Part shown: one piece after another, positions 63,264 through 64,000 of the stretch
Layout of the letters: every line of letters starts with the position of its first letter
How positions within the stretch are numbered: the first letter of the stretch is position 1
DNA from: Bacilli bacterium
GTDB lineage: Bacteria > Bacillota_I > Bacilli_A > RF39 > UBA660
Assembly: GCA_017409785.1 (NCBI GenBank)
Contig: JAFQSD010000001.1
Span: forward strand, 453,883 to 517,882
Direction: 5' to 3'
Length of the DNA: 64,000 nt
Notes under the pieces: model-generated
The model's input: only the letters and a program-made list of their open reading frames with translations
What the model was told of the DNA's origin: nothing
The model's database searches: none
Position numbers and translations under genes: made by a program

Positions 63264-63296
63264 TAAAAAAAGCAAATCTATTTATAGACCTGCTTG
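63264..63296 (-). terminator. Terminator after the truncated hydrolase gene
   Basis: AAGCAGGTCTAT / ATAGATTTGCTT on the minus strand (with G-T pairs) followed by TTTTTTTATGATAAAAT. Confidence 0.75.
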
Positions 63297-63298
63297 TT

Positions 63299-63311
63299 AA
63301 ATTGTAATTTG
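63299..63311 (-). repeat. Post-stop motif copy 5
   Basis: CAAATTACAATTT on the minus strand, directly abutting the stop codon of the hydrolase gene. Confidence 0.7.
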
Positions 63312-64000
63312 TTATTTTCTTGTTAATGCTTTTACAAATTGTTTTGGTTTATCAATATGAATACCATGACCACAATCAAATCGCTCTATAATCATATTAC
63401 TAATTAATTTATTTACTTGTTCTAAATCTTCATCAGTTAAAGCACCTTGAATTAAACTATCTTCACTAATAGCAGTTTTTGCTTTCAAAAATAATGTTTC
63501 ACATTTTATATTTGATAATAGCTTTTCATAATCAACATTTGCATTAAACGAATCATTATAAAAACTTTCTCCAAAATAAGGATCATAATTTTGCAATCCT
63601 CTAAATCCTTCTAAAAATTTCTTAGGCCAAAACATTACTTTTAAATTTTTATCCGGGTGTTTTTCTCTATATTTTAATGCAAGTTCTCCTAACTTTGTTC
63701 TAATCATTTCTCTGGAATCATCGGGAAAGAAGTTCCAACAATATTGATTTATAAAATAGTAATATGCAAAATCTCTTATTTCGTCTTGAGATATAAATTT
63801 ATGACATACAGTTGATAAATCTACATAATTGTATGTATTAAATCTTCTATCTCCAACACTTGCAAAAAAAGGCGGATCTTCTAATATAAGTCCAGAACAT
63901 AATTCACAATTTGATGCAATGTATGAAGCAATAAGACCACCAGAAGAATGACCTAAAACTGAAACATTATCGTTAATCACTTCTTCTATAAATTTAATAA
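63312..64000 (-). CDS. Alpha/beta hydrolase, 5' truncated by the window edge
   Basis: At least 229 codons. The frame continues past a GTG at 63980 (codons for KFIEEV precede it) to the window end, so the N-terminus lies outside. The nucleophile elbow is SVLGHSSGG, an acid is expected near KAKTAISED or the preceding strand, and the catalytic His is in FDCGHGIHIDKP. The long cap with Phe/Tyr/Trp clusters (YYYFINQYCWNFFPDD) suggests a hydrophobic substrate. Substrate unknown. Confidence 0.75.
   Translation of the reverse strand, partial: IKFIEEVINDNVSVLGHSSGGLIASYIASNCELCSGLILEDPPFFASVGDRRFNTYNYVDLSTVCHKFISQDEIRDFAYYYFINQYCWNFFPDDSREMIRTKLGELALKYREKHPDKNLKVMFWPKKFLEGFRGLQNYDPYFGESFYNDSFNANVDYEKLLSNIKCETLFLKAKTAISEDSLIQGALTDEDLEQVNKLISNMIIERFDCGHGIHIDKPKQFVKALTRK

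Overview
The window is a very AT-rich stretch of a low-GC Bacillota chromosome (class Bacilli). Nearly every gene lies on the minus strand, as on a leading-strand arm. Gene content and neighbour order are Bacillus-like: dnaG-rpoD-trmK, yqeG-yqeH, murG-murB-ftsQ-ftsA-ftsZ, tmcAL-gmk, lexA, secDF-relA-dtd-hisS-aspS-6S RNA-tcdA, and topA-rnhB-rbgA. TGG is used for Trp and TGA for stop, so this is not a Mycoplasma-type code. The many lineage-specific hypotheticals, the SipW-type secreted proteins and the Cys-rich protein tail fit an uncultured gut Bacilli lineage (RF39/Erysipelotrichales-like). That placement is inference.

Layout. 0-9.8 kb: end of a TIGR04086-like membrane protein; tRNA methyltransferase, housekeeping sigma factor and primase; a tandem pair of unknown paralogues with a papain/transglutaminase-like partner; yqeH/yqeG; a membrane-anchored NodB deacetylase; an intact SigK-like sigma factor; a VanZ-like protein. 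9.8-16 kb: a 44-aa YjcZ-like peptide gene, an orphan pseudopilin, MurE, an arginase-family enzyme with a Pro/Thr-rich tail, and a three-gene module of two secreted beta-rich paralogues plus a membrane transglutaminase. 16-26.3 kb: a division/cell-wall (dcw) cluster carrying two inserted membrane glycosyltransferase-like genes, then tmcAL-gmk. 26.3-29.4 kb: an accessory operon of a WXG-motif protein, a small helical protein and a C39-like peptidase with Ser/Thr/Asn repeats. 29.4-36 kb: pyk, mutM, polA, and lexA divergent from a small membrane protein across two LexA boxes, then tcdA.

36.8-56.6 kb: 6S RNA, then a T-box-controlled operon (hypothetical gene, hisS with a metallothionein-like tail, aspS), a compact M3-like metallopeptidase, dtd, relA/spoT, secDF, a ComN-like regulator, a Xer recombinase, two unknown genes, topA, rnhB, a HipA-like kinase and rbgA. 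56.6-64 kb: an accessory zone of small membrane, lipo- and Sm-like proteins, a VanY/acyltransferase/XRE operon, a CIRCE-controlled hsp20, an ECF sigma/membrane-partner pair and a truncated alpha/beta hydrolase. Five genes here carry the same short AAATTACAATTT-type motif directly after the stop codon.

The best candidates for undescribed biology are the WXG/C39 operon, the Cys/His tail on HisRS, the recurrent post-stop motif in the accessory zone, and the secreted-protein/transglutaminase module. No CRISPR array, insertion sequence, prophage, tRNA or rRNA gene was seen.
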